From Vibrio aquaticus (GTDB taxonomy: Bacteria > Pseudomonadota > Gammaproteobacteria > Enterobacterales > Vibrionaceae): DNA of 64,000 bases. The notes under the pieces are model-generated. The model did no database searches. It was not told the DNA's origin and was given only the letters and a program-made list of their open reading frames with translations. The DNA is taken from assembly GCF_003970385.1 (NCBI RefSeq), contig NZ_RXZH01000011.1, positions 22,982 through 86,981 of the forward strand. Direction: 5' to 3'. A program made the position numbers and the translations under genes. Below are positions 16,404 through 25,436 of the stretch, piece after piece; within the stretch, counting starts at the first letter, position 1; the number at the start of each line of letters is the position of its first letter.

Positions 16404-18434
16404 ATGAGTAAAGTTTTTGATTTGGTGTCTGACTATAAACCTTCAGGGGATCAGCCAACCGCCATAAAGCAGTTGCTTGACGGGTTAGATTCAGGGCTAG
16501 CCCATCAAACCTTGTTAGGTGTAACAGGTTCGGGAAAGACCTTTACTCTCGCGAATGTTATTGCCACTGCGCAACGTCCTGCCATCCTGCTTGCACCGAA
16601 TAAAACGCTAGCAGCACAGCTCTATGGCGAAATGAAGTCGTTCTTTCCAAACAATGCGGTTGAGTATTTCGTTTCTTACTACGATTACTATCAACCTGAA
16701 GCTTATGTGCCGACCACCGACACCTTTATTGAAAAAGATGCCTCGGTGAATGCACACATTGAGCAAATGCGACTGTCTGCGACAAAAGCTTTGTTAGAAC
16801 GTAAAGACGCCATCATTGTCGCATCCGTCTCTGCGATCTATGGTCTGGGTGATCCAGATTCCTATCTGAAAATGATGCTACACATTCGCCGTGGCGACAT
16901 TATGGATCAGCGCGATATTCTTCGCCGTCTCGCTGAACTGCAATACAGTCGTAATGATGTGGCTTTTGAGCGAGGCCAGTTCAGAGTACGTGGTGAAGTT
17001 ATCGACATTTTTCCAGCAGAATCAGAGCAAGATGCTGTTCGAATCGAAATGTTCGATGATGAGATTGATTGTATTAGCATTTTTGACCCACTCACGGGCG
17101 TAGTGAAGCAACGTGACCTTGCTCGTTATACGATTTATCCAAAAACCCACTATGTGACCCCACGTGAGCGTATTCTAGATGCGATTGAAGAGATCAAAGT
17201 TGAACTTGAAGGCCGCAAAAAGTACTTGCTTGAGAACAACAAACTGCTCGAAGAGCAACGCATTTCACAACGTACCCAATTTGATATCGAAATGATGAAT
17301 GAGCTTGGTTTTTGTTCCGGTATCGAAAACTACTCTCGCTATCTCAGTGGGCGCAAAGAGGGTGAGCCGCCACCGACCTTATTTGATTACCTGCCTCATG
17401 ATGGTCTGCTGATCATTGATGAATCGCACGTTACTGTTCCGCAAATTGGCGCGATGTATAAGGGTGACCGTTCACGTAAAGAGACACTGGTCGAGTTTGG
17501 TTTTCGACTACCATCTGCGCTTGATAACCGTCCGATGAAGTTTGAAGAGTTTGAGTCGATCGCGCCTCAAACTATCTTTGTCTCGGCGACACCGGGTAAC
17601 TATGAACTCGAAAAATCTGACACTGAAATTGCCGATCAGGTTGTTCGACCAACAGGCCTACTCGACCCTGAATTGGAAGTGCGCCCAGTGGCAACACAGG
17701 TTGATGATTTGCTGTCTGAAATTCGTATTCGTTCAGCCAAAGATGAACGTGTGTTAGTGACAACATTGACGAAACGCATGGCGGAAGATTTGACAGAATA
17801 TCTCACCGAACATGATGTGAAAGTGCGTTACCTTCACTCCGATATTGATACCGTGGAACGTGTCGAAATTATTCGAGATCTACGACTGGGTGAGTTTGAT
17901 GTGTTAGTGGGTATTAACTTACTTCGAGAAGGCCTTGATATGCCTGAAGTATCGCTGGTGGCGATTCTTGATGCAGACAAAGAAGGTTTCTTGCGTTCAG
18001 AGCGCTCATTGATTCAGACCATAGGTCGAGCGGCACGAAACCTCTCGGGTAAAGCCATTCTTTACGCTGACCGTGTGACTAAGTCGATGGAAAAAGCGAT
18101 GGGTGAAACCAGTCGCCGTCGAGAAAAGCAGCAAGAATACAATGCGAAGATGGGGATAGAGCCGCAAGCGCTTAAACGCAATGTGAAAGACATTATGGAG
18201 CTAGGGGACATCGCTAAGGGTAAGAAACAGCGCACCAGTAAAGCGGTACCGTTGTCGAAAGTGGCCGAGTCTTCGCAAAACTATGATGTGATGACGCCGC
18301 AGCAGCTAGAGAAAGAGATCAGTAAGCTCGAAGCTCAAATGTATCAGCATGCCCAAGATTTAGAGTTTGAACTGGCAGCGCAAAAACGTGACGAGATTGA
18401 TCAACTTCGCAAGCAGTTTATTACCAACAGCTAA
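16404..18434 (+). CDS. uvrB: Excinuclease ABC subunit B
   Basis: UvrB is the damage-verifying helicase-like core of nucleotide excision repair; it receives DNA from UvrA and recruits UvrC. The 676-residue protein has Walker A Lys45 (GVTGSGKT), the damage-probing beta-hairpin YYDYYQPEAY, the DEAD-like box IDESH, helicase motif VI around QTIGRAARN, and a C-terminal UVR domain (about residues 635-672) that binds UvrC. The length is close to E. coli (673). The LexA palindrome directly upstream indicates SOS induction. Confidence 0.98.
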   Translation: MSKVFDLVSDYKPSGDQPTAIKQLLDGLDSGLAHQTLLGVTGSGKTFTLANVIATAQRPAILLAPNKTLAAQLYGEMKSFFPNNAVEYFVSYYDYYQPEAYVPTTDTFIEKDASVNAHIEQMRLSATKALLERKDAIIVASVSAIYGLGDPDSYLKMMLHIRRGDIMDQRDILRRLAELQYSRNDVAFERGQFRVRGEVIDIFPAESEQDAVRIEMFDDEIDCISIFDPLTGVVKQRDLARYTIYPKTHYVTPRERILDAIEEIKVELEGRKKYLLENNKLLEEQRISQRTQFDIEMMNELGFCSGIENYSRYLSGRKEGEPPPTLFDYLPHDGLLIIDESHVTVPQIGAMYKGDRSRKETLVEFGFRLPSALDNRPMKFEEFESIAPQTIFVSATPGNYELEKSDTEIADQVVRPTGLLDPELEVRPVATQVDDLLSEIRIRSAKDERVLVTTLTKRMAEDLTEYLTEHDVKVRYLHSDIDTVERVEIIRDLRLGEFDVLVGINLLREGLDMPEVSLVAILDADKEGFLRSERSLIQTIGRAARNLSGKAILYADRVTKSMEKAMGETSRRREKQQEYNAKMGIEPQALKRNVKDIMELGDIAKGKKQRTSKAVPLSKVAESSQNYDVMTPQQLEKEISKLEAQMYQHAQDLEFELAAQKRDEIDQLRKQFITNS

Positions 18435-18457
18435 AGGCAGAGTCCTGAACGTCAGAC

Positions 18458-18554
18458 AAAAAAATAGCCAATAGAAACATAAATCTATTGGCTGTTATTT
18501 GTGAATACTAAGTTCACTAACAACGTCAGTTGGCTAGGTGACCCGTTAGGGTCA
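18458..18554 (-). ncRNA. qrr1: Qrr1 quorum-regulatory small RNA
   Basis: The minus strand carries the conserved Vibrio Qrr core (CTAGCCAACTGACGTTGTTA, then GTGAAC), preceded by a short 5' hairpin (TGACCC with GGGTCA). It ends in a strong terminator hairpin, AGCCAATAG with CTATTGGCT, plus a run of seven T. The length of about 97 nt matches known Qrr RNAs. Qrr RNAs act with Hfq to destabilise luxR/hapR-type mRNA, activate aphA, and repress luxO. The position, divergent from luxO, is the standard qrr1 location. The 5' end is estimated from the sigma-54 promoter. Its terminator also sits just after uvrB and may stop that transcript. Confidence 0.95.
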
Positions 18555-18564
18555 ATGAATATAT

Positions 18565-18580
18565 AGCAGATACTGTGCCA
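18565..18580 (-). promoter_or_regulatory. Sigma-54 promoter of qrr1
   Basis: On the minus strand TGGCACAGTATCTGCT has the -24 GG and -12 GC separated by ten bases, the sigma-54 pattern. Transcription should begin about 12 bases downstream, at the TGACCC start of Qrr1. Phospho-LuxO is the expected activator; its upstream sites must lie within 18581-18706. Confidence 0.92.
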
Positions 18581-18706
18581 GTCTGACATCCCCTTTAAAA
18601 TGAGTGCTCCGTCACCATTAATTAGCCAGAATTTGTAATTAAATTGCAAAATGCAAAGCGTGATGCAATGCTTTATACAAAATGCAAACACACCTATGGC
18701 TAGGCT

Positions 18707-20101
18707 ATGCAACAAACTACGCAGAAAGCGAAGACCAAATATCTCCTAATGGTGGAGGACACCGCCTCCGTCGCGGCCTTATATCGCTCTTATCTCACTC
18801 CACTTAAAATCGATATCAATATTGTGGGTACCGGTAGAGATGCGATTGATAGCCTCAATTATCGAACGCCTGATCTCATTTTATTGGATTTACGCCTTCC
18901 AGATATGACGGGTATGGATGTTCTTCACGCCGTGAAAGAGAAGAATCCTGATGTCCCGGTCATCTTCATGACGGCACACGGCTCGATTGATACTGCTGTT
19001 GAAGCGATGCGTCATGGCGCACAAGACTTTCTGATCAAACCGTGTGAGGCTGACCGCCTGCGTGTTACCGTCAACAATGCACTGCGTAAGGCGAAGAAAC
19101 TTAAAAATGATGCCGAAAACGCGGGTAGCCAAGGTTATCAAGGGTTTATCGGCAGTAGCCAAACCATGCAAGCGGTGTATCGCACCATAGATTCAGCCGC
19201 AAGCAGTAAAGCGAGCATCTTCATTACCGGTGAAAGTGGTACCGGTAAAGAGGTGTGTGCCGAAGCGATTCACGCTACCAGCCAGCGCGGTGATAAGCCA
19301 TTTATTGCCATTAACTGTGCCGCGATTCCAAAGGACTTGATTGAAAGTGAATTGTTTGGCCATGTTAAAGGTGCCTTTACCGGTGCGGCGACAGATCGAC
19401 AAGGCGCTGCGGAATTGGCCGATGGCGGGACCTTGTTCCTTGATGAATTGTGCGAAATGGACCTCGAGCTGCAAACTAAGCTGCTACGCTTTATTCAGAC
19501 TGGTACCTTCCAGAAGGTCGGTTCGTCCAAGATGAAGAGTGTGGATGTACGTTTTGTTTGTGCAACCAACCGTGACCCATGGAAAGAGGTTGAAGCCGGT
19601 CGTTTCCGTGAAGATTTGTATTACCGCCTATACGTTATTCCTCTTCATTTGCCGCCTTTACGCGAGCGTGGCGACGACATTATTGAAATTGCGTACTCGC
19701 TGTTGGGCTTTATGTCTAAGGAAGAGGGCAAAGACTTTATTCGCTTAGCGCCAGAGGTCGTAGAGCGTTTTGCTCGTTATGAATGGCCAGGTAACGTTCG
19801 ACAACTGCAGAACGTATTGCGCAATGTGGTGGTATTGAACAATGGTCGTGAAATACATCTTGAAATGTTGCCCCCGCCTCTGAACCAACCGTCAGCGAAT
19901 GAGATTCGAGTAACTCTTCCGCAGAACGACAGTGTCTCAGTGCAAGATATTTTTCCATTGTGGCTAACGGAAAAAAATGCCATTGAACAAGCGATCAAAG
20001 CGTGTGATGGCAATATACCGAAAGCGGCAGGCTATTTGGATGTCAGTCCATCAACCATTTATCGAAAACTCCAAGCGTGGAACGCCAAGGAAGTACAGTA
20101 G
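18707..20101 (+). CDS. luxO: Quorum-sensing sigma-54-dependent response regulator LuxO
   Basis: LuxO is the central regulator of Vibrio quorum sensing. At low cell density phospho-LuxO with sigma-54 turns on the Qrr RNAs. The 464-residue protein has a receiver domain (phospho-acceptor Asp61 in LILLDLRLPD), an AAA+ domain (Walker A GESGTGKE, sigma-54 contact GAFTGA, Walker B GGTLFLDEL) and a C-terminal Fis-type helix-turn-helix (AAGYLDVSPSTIYRKLQ). Asp61 corresponds to Asp47 under the shorter start used for V. harveyi LuxO. Its stop shares a base with the luxU start. Confidence 0.97.
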   Translation: MQQTTQKAKTKYLLMVEDTASVAALYRSYLTPLKIDINIVGTGRDAIDSLNYRTPDLILLDLRLPDMTGMDVLHAVKEKNPDVPVIFMTAHGSIDTAVEAMRHGAQDFLIKPCEADRLRVTVNNALRKAKKLKNDAENAGSQGYQGFIGSSQTMQAVYRTIDSAASSKASIFITGESGTGKEVCAEAIHATSQRGDKPFIAINCAAIPKDLIESELFGHVKGAFTGAATDRQGAAELADGGTLFLDELCEMDLELQTKLLRFIQTGTFQKVGSSKMKSVDVRFVCATNRDPWKEVEAGRFREDLYYRLYVIPLHLPPLRERGDDIIEIAYSLLGFMSKEEGKDFIRLAPEVVERFARYEWPGNVRQLQNVLRNVVVLNNGREIHLEMLPPPLNQPSANEIRVTLPQNDSVSVQDIFPLWLTEKNAIEQAIKACDGNIPKAAGYLDVSPSTIYRKLQAWNAKEVQ

Positions 20102-20436
20102 TGGAAATTTTAAATCAAAATAAAATCAACAAACTTGCGGATGAAATTGGCCAAGACAATGTTCCTGTTTTACTCGAAATCTTTCTTGGTGAGTTAGCGA
20201 TGTATCTTGATAATTTGGCTAACAAACCCGATTCAGAGCAAGAAGAGTATTTGAAAGAGATCAGTCACGCTCTTAAAAGCAGTGCAGCCAGCTTCGGTGC
20301 GGAAGCATTATGTGCTTGCTCGATGGAAATTGATGCGGAGGCGAAATCAGGTACTGCATTAAACCTAGAAGTGGAAAAGGCAAGAATGGTATCTCTGTTA
20401 GAACAGACCCAACAGAGATACCAACAATTGGTTTAG
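20101..20436 (+). CDS. luxU: Quorum-sensing phosphotransfer protein LuxU
   Basis: LuxU is a monomeric HPt protein that passes phosphate from hybrid sensor kinases (LuxN, LuxQ and CqsS types) to LuxO. I start at the GTG at 20101 because it overlaps the luxO stop (TAGTG), has AAGGAAG about eight bases upstream, and gives 111 residues, near the known ~114. The ATG at 20077 would put eight extra residues inside luxO. The phospho-accepting histidine is His56 in the SHALKSSAASFGA motif. Confidence 0.93.
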   Translation: MEILNQNKINKLADEIGQDNVPVLLEIFLGELAMYLDNLANKPDSEQEEYLKEISHALKSSAASFGAEALCACSMEIDAEAKSGTALNLEVEKARMVSLLEQTQQRYQQLV

Positions 20437-20441
20437 TCGGG

Positions 20442-21329
20442 TTATTGCCCTAGTAGGTGTTCTACCGCTTGTTGCAGTTTCGTTCGATCATGTCGCCAGT
20501 CTCGGTTCGGTGAAGCAAGCGGTAGAGTGACACAATTCCACTCTGACAACTCTGGGTGAGGCGTTTCACCGAGAACCACATCCACTTTTCTGCCACGGCA
20601 AGCACGTTCACACCATTCTAATTTTTCTTGTAAACTCATCTGTCCCGCAGGGCCAAATTCTGGCGATAAGTTCTCAACAAAAATCAACTTAGCTTTAATG
20701 TTGTTGGCGATCGCTCTACCCACTTCATGCAGCAACAATGGCGGCATGATACTGGTCAAAAAGCTGCCTGGGCCTAAGATAATCGCATCGGCTTGTTCTA
20801 TGGCCATGACCCCTTCATGGGTAGCAGGAACTTCAGGCTCTAGATCTAAGCGCAATAGCTTCTCAGGCATTTCATCGACGCTGGTTTCTCCCGTTACCCA
20901 ACGCCCATCAGTAGATAGTGCTTTAAGATCGGAAGGGTGTTCTGACATTGGAATAATATTCACATCAACCTTGAGCATATTACGGATCAGATTGGTTGCA
21001 TCGAGAGGACGAACTGACAGGTTATCGAGTGCGGTCAGCATCAAATTACCCAAGTTGTGCCCATCGAGCTCGCCTGCACCCTTAAAGCGATATTCAAACA
21101 TCATGGAACTGATCGAAGGGTCGGTGATTAACTGATTAATACAGTTGCGAGTATCTCCCCAAGCAATGCCGCCTTGGCAGTGGCGAATGCGTCCGGTAGA
21201 GCCGCCATTATCTGTGGTTGCAACAATACCAGTGGCGTTAGATCCAAACTCTTTCAGTGCGGCCAACATTCGACCTAAGCCATGTCCACCACCAACAGCA
21301 ACGATCTTTTTTGTCGAGTAAATTGTCAT
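20442..21329 (-). CDS. ybhK: YvcK/CofD-like gluconeogenesis factor family protein
   Basis: This 295-residue protein opens with a Rossmann-like VAVGGGHGLGRML and continues with ATTDNGGSTGR, both typical of the YvcK/YbhK branch of the CofD superfamily. B. subtilis YvcK binds UDP-sugars and is needed on gluconeogenic carbon sources; the role in Vibrio is not established. E. coli ybhK likewise neighbours moaA. The gene is convergent with luxU (5 bp between stops) and divergent from the moa operon. Confidence 0.9.
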   Translation of the reverse strand: MTIYSTKKIVAVGGGHGLGRMLAALKEFGSNATGIVATTDNGGSTGRIRHCQGGIAWGDTRNCINQLITDPSISSMMFEYRFKGAGELDGHNLGNLMLTALDNLSVRPLDATNLIRNMLKVDVNIIPMSEHPSDLKALSTDGRWVTGETSVDEMPEKLLRLDLEPEVPATHEGVMAIEQADAIILGPGSFLTSIMPPLLLHEVGRAIANNIKAKLIFVENLSPEFGPAGQMSLQEKLEWCERACRGRKVDVVLGETPHPELSEWNCVTLPLASPNRDWRHDRTKLQQAVEHLLGQ

Positions 21330-21484
21330 GCTGAATTTCTATTTCTATTTATAACCAACTACAATTTAGATTATTGCATTAATAACCCCTACTCAAGAAT
21401 AGGTAAAATGAGCCCTAAGCAGGATTTTTTCGGTTTAGAGGTAGAAACACACACAATTATTAAGTATTTTATAGTCTAGCTACT

Positions 21485-21612
21485 ACCCACAATAGCGGTA
21501 GTTGCCATAACTCCGAGCTCAGTAAGCTAAGTTCAAAAAGATGAATAAGCGTGGTGAGCCAGTGACATGTTGTCACAAGGGCACAGTTGGAAATGACTCT
21601 GCCTCCCGTGTT
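21485..21612 (+). promoter_or_regulatory. Molybdenum cofactor (Moco) riboswitch upstream of moaA
   Basis: The leader contains the conserved blocks ACTCCGAG (21510-21517) and GCCTCCCGTG (21601-21610), which I recognise from the E. coli moaA Moco RNA motif. It has a GTGAC/GTCAC hairpin (21562-21576) and a long stem-loop in which GGGCA-AGT pairs with ACT-TGCC-CCC (21579-21607). The 3' end abuts the moaA ribosome site at about 21614-21620, so ligand binding would plausibly hide it and lower translation when cofactor is abundant. Confidence 0.85.
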
Positions 21613-21626
21613 TGGAAAGGTGTTCC

Positions 21627-22616
21627 GTGGCGCAACAATTCGAAGATAAATTTCATCGCAAGTTTTATTACTTGCGACTTTCCGTTACAGACGTCTGTAA
21701 CTTCAAATGTACTTACTGTTTACCTGATGGTTATAAACCTTCGGGGCAGAAAAACTCGTCTTTTTTAGCTCTTCCTGAGATCAAGCGTGTCGTACGAGCG
21801 TTTGCTGATTGTGGTACGTCAAAAGTGCGTATTACCGGTGGTGAACCGAGTCTGCGTAAAGATTTTACTGACATTATTCATACCGTGGCAACGACGGACG
21901 GAATCAGTAAAGTGGCGACGACTACCAATGGCTACCGGATGGAAAAGCAGGTCGCTGATTGGAAAGAGGCAGGGCTGACTCATATCAATGTCAGTATTGA
22001 TAGCCTTGATCCTCGCATGTTCCATCAAATTACCGGTGAGAATAAGTTCACTCAAGTTATGGCGGGTATCGATCGCGCTTTTGAAGTGGGCTATGAGCAA
22101 GTTAAAGTCAATGTTGTCTTGATGAAAGACTTAAATGCTCATGAATTACCAGCTTTCCTGAACTGGATTAAAGACCGCCCAATCCAATTGCGATTCATTG
22201 AGCTGATGCAAACCGGCGAAATGGATGAGCTGTTTCAACGCCATCATGTTTCGGGTGTTGCGATTCGAAATCAGCTGATCGCCAATGGTTGGCTGCTTAA
22301 AGTGCGCGCCAAGAATGATGGCCCGGCTCAGGTTTTTGTCCATCCAGATTACCAAGGCGAGATCGGCCTGATCATGCCGTATGAAAAAGACTTTTGTGAA
22401 AGCTGTAACCGCTTGCGCGTCTCTGCAACCGGTAAGCTACACCTTTGTCTGTTTGGTGATCACGGCGTAGAGCTCAGAGACTTGCTTCAACAAGACTCGC
22501 AAGAAGCCGCGTTAATCGAACGAATTCAAGGGCAGCTGCAAACTAAATCGGTCAGCCATTTCCTTCATGATGGAAATTCAGGCATGACTCCGCATTTAGC
22601 GTCTATTGGTGGCTGA
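21627..22616 (+). CDS. moaA: GTP 3',8-cyclase (molybdenum cofactor biosynthesis protein A)
   Basis: MoaA is a radical-SAM enzyme that turns GTP into the precursor used by MoaC to make cyclic pyranopterin monophosphate. I choose the GTG at 21627, preceded by GGAAAGG, because it gives 329 residues, exactly the E. coli length. A TTG at 21612 would add five unsupported residues. The N-terminal cluster cysteines are Cys24, Cys28 and Cys31 (CNFKCTYC). The second cluster is in CESCNRLRV plus a cysteine in LHLCLF. The C-terminal Gly-Gly, needed for activity, is present. Confidence 0.96.
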   Translation: MAQQFEDKFHRKFYYLRLSVTDVCNFKCTYCLPDGYKPSGQKNSSFLALPEIKRVVRAFADCGTSKVRITGGEPSLRKDFTDIIHTVATTDGISKVATTTNGYRMEKQVADWKEAGLTHINVSIDSLDPRMFHQITGENKFTQVMAGIDRAFEVGYEQVKVNVVLMKDLNAHELPAFLNWIKDRPIQLRFIELMQTGEMDELFQRHHVSGVAIRNQLIANGWLLKVRAKNDGPAQVFVHPDYQGEIGLIMPYEKDFCESCNRLRVSATGKLHLCLFGDHGVELRDLLQQDSQEAALIERIQGQLQTKSVSHFLHDGNSGMTPHLASIGG

Positions 22617-22691
22617 TCTTTCCAATCAAACTCCTTCTGACTAGGCCTGTGGCTTAGTGCGAACATTACTTTTGAAATAATAGGTGAACAA

Positions 22692-23204
22692 ATGGGTCAC
22701 GCAGAAAGCAAATTCCAACCAGCGAACATCGCGGTACTAACGGTTTCAGATACTCGTACAGAAGAGAACGATACATCAGGTGGTTACCTTGTTGAGCACG
22801 CAAAAGAAGCGGGCCACAACGTAGTTGATAAGAAAATCGTTATTGATGATATGTACAAGATTCGTGCAATCGTCTCTCAGTGGATTGCTGACGAAGAAGT
22901 ACAAGCCATTATGATTACTGGTGGTACGGGCTTTACTTCTCGTGATAGCACGCCAGAAGCGCTAAAACCGCTATTTGATAAAGAAGTAGAAGGTTTTGGT
23001 GAACTGTTCCGTATGGTTTCTTATGAAGAAATCGGTACATCAACCATTCAATCTCGCGCGATTGCAGGCTTTGCTAACCATACAGTCATCTTTGCTATGC
23101 CTGGTTCAACAGGTGCGTGTCGTACGGGTTGGACGAAGATCATTAAGCAACAGCTCGATGCAAGCCACCGCCCATGTAACTTCATGCCGCATCTGTCGGT
23201 TTAA
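22692..23204 (+). CDS. moaB: Molybdenum cofactor biosynthesis protein B
   Basis: MoaB belongs to the MogA/MoeA-like adenylyltransferase fold and is thought to adenylylate molybdopterin, though E. coli relies on MogA. The 170-residue protein shows the conserved TGGTGFTSRDSTPEA and PGSTGACRTGW segments. It is the second gene of moaABCDE, 75 bp after moaA and 15 bp before moaC. Confidence 0.96.
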   Translation: MGHAESKFQPANIAVLTVSDTRTEENDTSGGYLVEHAKEAGHNVVDKKIVIDDMYKIRAIVSQWIADEEVQAIMITGGTGFTSRDSTPEALKPLFDKEVEGFGELFRMVSYEEIGTSTIQSRAIAGFANHTVIFAMPGSTGACRTGWTKIIKQQLDASHRPCNFMPHLSV

Positions 23205-23219
23205 CCGAGGATACGACTC

Positions 23220-23699
23220 ATGAGCGAATTTACTCACATCAATGCTTCTGGTGAAGCAAACATGGTCGACGTTTCTGCTAAAGCTGAAACCGTGCGTGAA
23301 GCCCGTGCTGAAGCGTTCGTACATATGGCGCCTGAAACATTGCAGCTGATCGTTTCAGGTTCACATCATAAAGGCGATGTGTTTGCGACAGCGCGTATCG
23401 CCGGTATTCAAGCCGCGAAGAAAACATGGGATCTGATTCCACTGTGTCACCCGCTGTTGCTTTCAAAAGTTGAAGTGCAATTAGAAGCGATCGAGTCTGA
23501 AAACATGGTTCGCATCGAGTCTGTCTGTAAGCTTGCGGGTAAAACCGGCGTAGAGATGGAAGCTCTTACGGCGGCTTCGGTTGCGGCGTTAACCATTTAC
23601 GATATGTGTAAAGCGGTTCAAAAAGACATGGTGATCGGTCAAGTTCGTCTACTAGAGAAAACAGGCGGAAAATCAGGACACTTTAAGGTGGATGCATGA
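23220..23699 (+). CDS. moaC: Cyclic pyranopterin monophosphate synthase
   Basis: MoaC converts the MoaA product into cyclic pyranopterin monophosphate. The 159-residue protein has the conserved KGDVFATARIAGIQAAK and DLIPLCHPL motifs, the latter containing an active-site histidine, and the TGVEMEALTA segment. It overlaps moaD by four bases (ATGA), which suggests coupled translation. Confidence 0.97.
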   Translation: MSEFTHINASGEANMVDVSAKAETVREARAEAFVHMAPETLQLIVSGSHHKGDVFATARIAGIQAAKKTWDLIPLCHPLLLSKVEVQLEAIESENMVRIESVCKLAGKTGVEMEALTAASVAALTIYDMCKAVQKDMVIGQVRLLEKTGGKSGHFKVDA

Positions 23700-23941
23700 T
23701 TAAAGTACTGTTCTTTGCGCAAACTCGCGAGCTAGTTGGAACGGATGAGCTTCAGCTAGAGGGTGACTTCGCGACAGTCGAGGCCGTTCGTCAGCATTTG
23801 GTTCAACAAGAAGGTAAGTGGGATATCGCCCTAGAAGAAGGTAAGCTTCTTGCTGCTGTGAACCAGTCGATTGTACCGCTTGATCATTCTCTTCAATCAG
23901 GTGATGAAGTGGCGTTCTTCCCTCCAGTCACAGGTGGCTAA
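23696..23941 (+). CDS. moaD: Molybdopterin synthase sulfur-carrier subunit
   Basis: MoaD is a ubiquitin-like protein that carries sulfur as a C-terminal thiocarboxylate. The 81-residue product ends in VTGG, with the required terminal Gly-Gly. MoeB would adenylate this end and MoaE receives the sulfur. The gene overlaps both moaC and, by one base, the first possible moaE start. Confidence 0.97.
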   Translation: MIKVLFFAQTRELVGTDELQLEGDFATVEAVRQHLVQQEGKWDIALEEGKLLAAVNQSIVPLDHSLQSGDEVAFFPPVTGG

Positions 23942-23943
23942 TG

Positions 23944-24399
23944 ATGGACACTCGAGTTTCTGTTCAGTTTGAAGACTTCTCGGTTGGCGCAGAATACGAT
24001 GCGCTGGCAGAAGGGACTGCAGCGGGTGCTGTGGTAACTTTTGTTGGTAAAGTTCGTGATATGAACTTAGGCGATAACGTCACGGGATTGTCTCTAGAAC
24101 ACTATCCAGGCATGACAGAAAAAGCGTTAGGCGAAATCTGTAATGAAGCCGAGAAACGTTGGCCGCTACTGACCATTCGAGTGATTCACCGAGTGGGGGA
24201 TTTGGACATTGGCGACCAAATCGTGTTTGTTGGTGTTTCCAGTGCTCACCGAGGCGCGGCGTTTGAGGCGTGTGAGTTTGTGATGGACTATCTAAAAACC
24301 AAAGCCCCGTTTTGGAAGAAAGAGAGGACTACGGAAGCGACGCGCTGGGTTGAATCAAGAGACTCAGACGCTAAAGCGGCAGAACGCTGGCAGAAGTAG
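23944..24399 (+). CDS. moaE: Molybdopterin synthase catalytic subunit
   Basis: MoaE pairs with MoaD to insert two sulfurs into cyclic pyranopterin monophosphate. The family blocks VVTFVGKVRD, LEHYPGMTEKAL and MDYLKTKAPFWKKE include the catalytic lysines. The ATG at 23944 gives 151 residues; the ATG at 23941, which overlaps the moaD stop, adds one methionine, and both are plausible. It closes the moa operon and is followed by a terminator shared with a convergent gene. Confidence 0.96.
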   Translation: MDTRVSVQFEDFSVGAEYDALAEGTAAGAVVTFVGKVRDMNLGDNVTGLSLEHYPGMTEKALGEICNEAEKRWPLLTIRVIHRVGDLDIGDQIVFVGVSSAHRGAAFEACEFVMDYLKTKAPFWKKERTTEATRWVESRDSDAKAAERWQK

Positions 24400-24419
24400 T
24401 AATAAGTTTCATTCTGAAT

Positions 24420-25436
24420 CTAAAGGCTCCCTAGCGATAGGGGGCTTTTTTTATTCTCACAAAACTGATGAATGGAACCTCGTTGCTGGCTCTTGGCATA
24501 AAACAAAGCTTTATCAGCAACCGCGATAAATTGTTCCGCGTTCATTTCGCTAGGCACTGTGCCGTAGTATTGCACTCCAATGGTAATTGAAAAGAACTCA
24601 CCCACAGCTGATGTCTTATGAGGAATAGCAAGTTGGTGAATTTTTGACTGCAGTTCACGCGCTTTGTTAAGACTCTCTTCTTCGGATAAGTTTGGAATGA
24701 ACACTAGAAATTCATCCCCGCCATAACGAAAACACAGCGTTCCTTCCAAAGCCCAATTGCGTAACGTAAAGCCTAATGCGACAAGTGCGTCATCGCCTTT
24801 GATATGGCCGTAGGTATCGTTGTATTGCTTAAAGCAATCAATATCAATCATGAGTAGAGCTGCACCGGTTGATTTCAGCTTGGTCATTTCAATCGCGTCT
24901 GGCAGCAGGGAATCGAGCGCGTAACGGTTATACACTTGGGTTAAATGATCAATATAGGTCAGCCGTTCAAGTTTTAGTTGTTGCTTGGCCAAGGTATCAA
25001 GTGCTTTTTTGTATTCAGTGATGTTACGTACTGTCCAAAGAACGTGGTCTGTCTCGGTGAGAGGAATCACTAAAGCACTAAAGTGTTGCACTTCGCTTGG
25101 TCCTTCAATGCCATCAAAACAGGGGAGTTGTTTAGGGTCTAAGCTGTATTCGATTTCTGCAGCGGTCTGGCTATCAATGACATCGACGATGACTTGGCTA
25201 AACCAAATGGCTTTATCGGCGGGTAAGACTTGATACTGATTTAGCCCAATTAAGGCCGATGGGTCATGGTGACGTTTGATGTCACGTCCTCCCCAAGTTT
25301 CGATATAAGTGCCGGACTTATCGATAAGAAAAGTCGGTTCCGGTAACGACTCGAACACCGAGTGCATTAAATCTGGATTATTGGCGATTTGAGCTGAGAA
25401 AGTTGAATTCACACCACACACTCCTATCTTTTCCAA
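24420..25436 (-). CDS. PAS-GGDEF diguanylate cyclase
   Basis: The 338-residue soluble protein has a PAS-like sensor at about residues 22-150 (LPEPTFLIDKSGTYIETWGG, ending TVRNITEYKKAL) and a GGDEF domain from about residue 165. The active-site motif YGGDEF is intact near residue 240, so synthesis of cyclic-di-GMP is expected. No RxxD inhibitory site precedes it at the usual five-residue spacing. It probably tunes motility versus biofilm growth, but the signal is unknown. Its stop codon overlaps the moaE terminator. Confidence 0.9.
   Translation of the reverse strand: MEKIGVCGVNSTFSAQIANNPDLMHSVFESLPEPTFLIDKSGTYIETWGGRDIKRHHDPSALIGLNQYQVLPADKAIWFSQVIVDVIDSQTAAEIEYSLDPKQLPCFDGIEGPSEVQHFSALVIPLTETDHVLWTVRNITEYKKALDTLAKQQLKLERLTYIDHLTQVYNRYALDSLLPDAIEMTKLKSTGAALLMIDIDCFKQYNDTYGHIKGDDALVALGFTLRNWALEGTLCFRYGGDEFLVFIPNLSEEESLNKARELQSKIHQLAIPHKTSAVGEFFSITIGVQYYGTVPSEMNAEQFIAVADKALFYAKSQQRGSIHQFCENKKSPLSLGSL
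24422..24452 (+). terminator. Terminator after moaE
   Basis: AGGCTCCCTA pairs imperfectly with TAGGGGGCTT and a run of seven T follows. It overlaps the 3' end of the convergent GGDEF gene. Confidence 0.85.

Noticed and set aside
18485..18715. 76-codon minus-strand frame
   Set aside because: It overlaps Qrr1 and its sigma-54 promoter, which explain the sequence better.
21541..21768. 75-codon frame across the moaA leader
   Set aside because: It covers the Moco riboswitch and the moaA start in a different frame.
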